Of a stretch of DNA of 64,000 bases, positions 63,624-64,000 are shown piece after piece. The notes under the pieces are model-generated. The model saw nothing but the letters and a program-made list of their open reading frames with translations. It ran no database searches and had not been told where the DNA came from. Position numbers and translations under genes: made by a program. The stretch lies in NCBI RefSeq assembly GCF_017916275.1, contig NZ_JAFMST010000014.1, positions 44,176 to 108,175 of the forward strand, written 5' to 3'. The DNA comes from Rubellimicrobium arenae (GTDB lineage: Bacteria > Pseudomonadota > Alphaproteobacteria > Rhodobacterales > Rhodobacteraceae). Within the stretch, counting starts at the first letter, position 1. Each line of letters starts with the position of its first letter.

Positions 63624-63656
63624 CCGCCGGAGAGTGAGGGGAGCACTCTCCGGCGG
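63624..63656 (-). promoter_or_regulatory. 13-bp perfect inverted repeat abutting the App1 start codon
   Basis: Arms CCGCCGGAGAGTG (63624-63636) and CACTCTCCGGCGG (63644-63656) with a 7-base loop. In the - strand mRNA the hairpin ends at the base before AUG, and GGAGAG, the natural ribosome site, is paired in its 5' arm. A translational switch, an operator or a transcription terminator are all possible. Confidence 0.6.
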
Positions 63657-63932
63657 GGATAGACCGCGACAGGGACCTCGCGGTCGGGGAAACACGGCGC
63701 TTTGCTTGGGACAGGCATCGGAATCAGCGCCGGTGTGCTGGTTCAACGTGAAGGCAGGATCAGGGTTCCGGGTCATTCCACGAATTTTCTAGCCTTCGGC
63801 GGGATTCCCCGGATGGCCTGTCGCCCCGTCGATCCGCACTCGATCCTCACCTCTGGACGGGCCAGACCGAGACGCTAACCTCGTGGAAACCGGAGGGGAA
63901 CCTCCACTCCGGAACGGGAGGAGCGGAGAGCG
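63657..63932. other. Divergent promoter region without a gene
   Basis: Together with the hairpin this is a 309-bp gap between the App1 gene and the secreted-protein gene. I see no convincing coding frame; the segment GTGCTGGTTCAACGTGAAGG around 63732 is less GC-rich. It should contain both promoters, but no clear -35/-10 pair stands out. Confidence 0.5.
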
Positions 63933-64000
63933 ATGAGGACGAGGGTGATGGCGGTGGCGGCCGGGGCGCTTCTGGGTCCGGGCCTGGCCTGGGCGCAGGA
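63933..64000 (+). CDS. Partial: start of an exported protein, cut by the window end
   Basis: Only 22 codons are present. ATG 63933 follows GGGAGGAGCGGAGAGCG, a strong ribosome site. The encoded MRTRVMAVAAGALLGPGLA, ending WAQ, is a classical signal peptide with a likely cleavage after AWA. The mature protein lies beyond the window, so the function is unknown. Confidence 0.7.
   Translation, partial: MRTRVMAVAAGALLGPGLAWAQ

Overview
The window is a gene-dense, very GC-rich stretch of a free-living alphaproteobacterial chromosome, most likely Rhodobacterales (Rhodobacteraceae-like). Supporting content is the gpmI-envC-ctpA-rppH cluster, the HDAC-xseB-ispA-dxs cluster, a petP/petR-type regulator pair, an aa3-oxidase subunit IV of the alphaproteobacterial type, phaA/phaB, ETF:ubiquinone oxidoreductase and UbiA. 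I see no rRNA, tRNA, CRISPR array, prophage or insertion sequence. Almost everything is core metabolism, with a few lineage-specific small genes. The species cannot be named from the sequence.

Layout. 0-4.6 kb: overlapping + strand operon gpmI, envC-like, ctpA, rppH. 4.7-14.4 kb: mostly - strand genes (lytic transglycosylase, rnr, GNAT, dapE, gshA, a membrane protein that appears to start with CTG, rsmE). 14.4-18.2 kb: ubiA, a large OmpA-like protein and a small coiled-coil membrane protein. 18.2-24.5 kb: tsaC, an acyl-CoA dehydrogenase, cox subunit IV with a lipoprotein, a DUF7002-like gene, mobA, GNAT, greA. 24.6-32.7 kb: etf-QO, TPR protein, ispE, a divergent NmrA/HxlR pair with a perfect palindrome between them, polyprenyl synthase, DUF2007, TrmN6-like, YdcH. 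33.4-36.9 kb: phaA, phaB, then pgsA-moaD-moaE. 37.4-41.6 kb: DUF4236, uvrC, an unassigned region with three perfect DnaA boxes, and the overlapping operon sppA - 56-aa zinc-ribbon protein - pteridine-reductase-like SDR. 41.6-48.4 kb: ABC exporter, glycosyltransferase, aroC, WYL regulator/GST pair with palindromic operator, PRC-barrel protein, HU. 48.4-58.5 kb: ade-amn, DUF1810, epimerase, TerC, dxs-ispA-xseB-HDAC. 58.5-64 kb: secreted protein, petR, petP, ilvE, EamA transporter, small ORF, App1-like phosphatase, and the first codons of a secreted protein running off the end.

How the genes work together. Isoprenoid/quinone supply is spread over four places (dxs, ispA, ispE, polyprenyl synthase, ubiA) and fits a respiratory organism with ubiquinone, an aa3 oxidase and ETF-QO feeding electrons from acyl-CoA dehydrogenases. 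Molybdopterin genes occur twice (mobA; moaD-moaE behind pgsA). Ade and Amn form a two-step AMP to adenine to hypoxanthine route. PhaA and PhaB make 3-hydroxybutyryl-CoA for PHB.

The less ordinary signals are mostly in non-coding DNA: perfect palindromes at four regulated loci, an ordered DnaA-box array upstream of uvrC, a 13-bp hairpin abutting the App1 start codon, and four convergent gene pairs that share a single CTAG as overlapping stops. I found no clearly new multi-gene system such as a defence island or biosynthetic cluster.
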